This document shows, one piece after another, positions 24,341-25,062 of a DNA stretch of 25,062 nt. The stretch is from a virus. The stretch lies in IMG/VR virus record IMGVR_UViG_3300030107_000470, positions 1 through 25,062 of that record. One strand, 5' to 3'. The notes under the pieces are model-generated. The model saw only the letters and a program-made list of their open reading frames with translations, made no database searches and had not been told where the DNA came from. The position numbers were made by a program, and so were the translations under genes. The first letter of the stretch is position 1, and every line of letters begins with the position of its first letter.

Positions 24341-24706
24341 ATGAAAGAAAATAATTTGTCAGTTGTATATGTAATACAAGAGATACCAGGAACTAAATCA
24401 GGTAGTCCTAAAATAAATATTATGGGTGCTTCAGAATATGGTGAGTTTAAATTTTTATTACCAGAGTTCTCTCAAATTATTTTTTCTCCTGGTCCTTTAA
24501 TATATAAGTTAAGACAAAAATTAAAAAATTTTAAACCACATGATTATTTACTACTTACAGGTGATCCTGCAATAATAGGTGTTACATGTTCTATTGTTTC
24601 AGATATGACAAGTGGTAATTACAATTTACTTAAATGGGACAGGCAAGAAAGAAAATACTATCCAATAGCAATAAATTTATACGAGAAAGGAGATATAAAT
24701 GAATAA
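24341..24706 (+). CDS. Conserved-looking phage early protein, unknown function
   Basis: This protein of about 121 residues begins MKENNLSVVYVIQEIPGTKS. The ATG at 24341 is preferred over an in-frame TTG at 24332 because the TTG lies inside the -10 box, upstream of the predicted start of transcription. No ribosome site precedes it, so the message may be leaderless. The body has IMGASEYGEFKFLLPEFSQIIFSPGPLIYKLRQKLKNF, then HDYLLLTGDPAIIGVTCSIVSDMTSGNYNLLKWDRQERKYYPIAINL. I recall similar proteins near replication genes of marine phages but no known activity. It overlaps the next gene by eight bases and would be co-transcribed with it. Confidence 0.75.
   Translation: MKENNLSVVYVIQEIPGTKSGSPKINIMGASEYGEFKFLLPEFSQIIFSPGPLIYKLRQKLKNFKPHDYLLLTGDPAIIGVTCSIVSDMTSGNYNLLKWDRQERKYYPIAINLYEKGDINE
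24687..24694 (+). promoter_or_regulatory. Ribosome binding site of the last gene
   Basis: AAGGAGAT lies four bases before the ATG at 24699, inside the end of the preceding gene. It is a strong match and sets the start. Confidence 0.75.
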
Positions 24707-25062
24707 TTTACAAAAAATGTTCATAGAAGATGCACCTCAACAAGTTAATGATTTGAACAATGTTGAGACATTATCTAGCCATGTTTTAGAATTACAAAAA
24801 CTAGAAGATGAAATTAAAATAGAAGAGGAAAGACTTTCGAGAAAAAAAGAACAATACGATAAGCTTTCACAACAAGTCATACCAGAAATAATGGAGTCTA
24901 TGAAATTAAAAACAATGAAATTAAGAGATGGTTCTGGCATAGAAATAAAAGAAATTTATAGCGCTACAATACCTTTAGATAAAAAAGAAGGCGCATTTAA
25001 CTGGCTTCGAAACAACGACTTAGGTGATTTGATTAAGAATGAGATCACTGTTTCCTTTGGTC
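24699..25062 (+). CDS. Coiled-coil early phage protein, 3' partial
   Basis: About 121 residues are visible and the frame is open at the window end. The N-terminal half is a coiled coil (HVLELQKLEDEIKIEEERLSRKKEQYDKL). It is followed by IPEIMESMKLKTMKLRDGSGIEIKEIYSATIP and KKEGAFNWLRNNDLGDLIKNEITVSFG. The pattern of helix, then K-L-x-DG-x-x-I-x-[IV]-K-x-x-YSA, then WLR-x-N-x-x-x-D-x-IKN-x-[IV]-[TS]-x-x-FG matches a small protein family I remember in many podoviruses near DNA replication genes, without a proven function. It overlaps the preceding gene by eight bases and has its own good ribosome site. Confidence 0.78.
   Translation, partial: MNNLQKMFIEDAPQQVNDLNNVETLSSHVLELQKLEDEIKIEEERLSRKKEQYDKLSQQVIPEIMESMKLKTMKLRDGSGIEIKEIYSATIPLDKKEGAFNWLRNNDLGDLIKNEITVSFG

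Noticed and set aside
1-25062. Prophage integration functions (integrase, attachment site, repressor gene)
   Set aside because: No recombinase or repressor coding sequence is visible in this window; lysogeny cannot be judged from it.

Overview
The window reads as part of the genome of a marine, AT-rich tailed phage, most likely a podovirus related to phages of SAR11/Pelagibacter-type bacteria or to uncultured marine phages. This rests on several things: low G+C (about one third by eye), near-exclusive AGA for arginine, very tight gene packing with one-to-few-base overlaps, a P22 gp10-like tail protein, a run of very large internal virion proteins, and propeller-type tail proteins with clustered 2-oxoglutarate/Fe(II) oxygenases. 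No rRNA, credible tRNA, integrase, transposase or CRISPR array is visible. The host assignment is inference.

Layout. (1) 1-6856 is a tail/receptor-binding region: the 3' part of a repeat-rich fibre gene, then three paralogous Kelch-like propeller genes interrupted by a 109-aa gene. I count five six-blade units in the three paralogues (6, 6+6, 6+6). (2) 6894-10776 is a translationally coupled six-gene cassette in which every gene overlaps the next: a coiled-coil protein, a PAPS-type sulfotransferase, and four different 2OG-Fe(II) oxygenases (two HxH type, two HxD type). These enzymes sit inside the structural module, so they may modify virion proteins or the host surface. (3) 10791-22694 is the tail-stabilisation and injection module: the gp10-like protein, two small proteins, then five genes of 306, 367, 266, 1296 and 812 aa. 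The first four resemble P22/T7-style ejected internal proteins in order and composition. The last is a long Pro/Gly-rich protein ending in a conserved-looking about 98-aa C-terminal module. (4) 22687-22863 is a 58-aa coiled-coil plus membrane-anchor protein, a holin-like candidate. (5) 22860-24290 on the minus strand is a SNF2-type helicase, the only minus-strand gene. It shares the four bases TTAA with the gene it converges on. (6) 24291-24340 holds a near-perfectly symmetric divergent promoter inside an 11-bp inverted repeat. It serves the helicase leftward and, rightward, two probable early genes, the second cut by the window end.

How it works together (inference). The left 22.9 kb would be late, virion-building genes read as one plus-strand block. 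The right end begins the DNA-metabolism/early region, with the palindromic promoter as the junction. The most interesting elements are the modification cassette next to fibres that carry many acidic-flanked tyrosines (EEYDG), and the divergent palindromic promoter.
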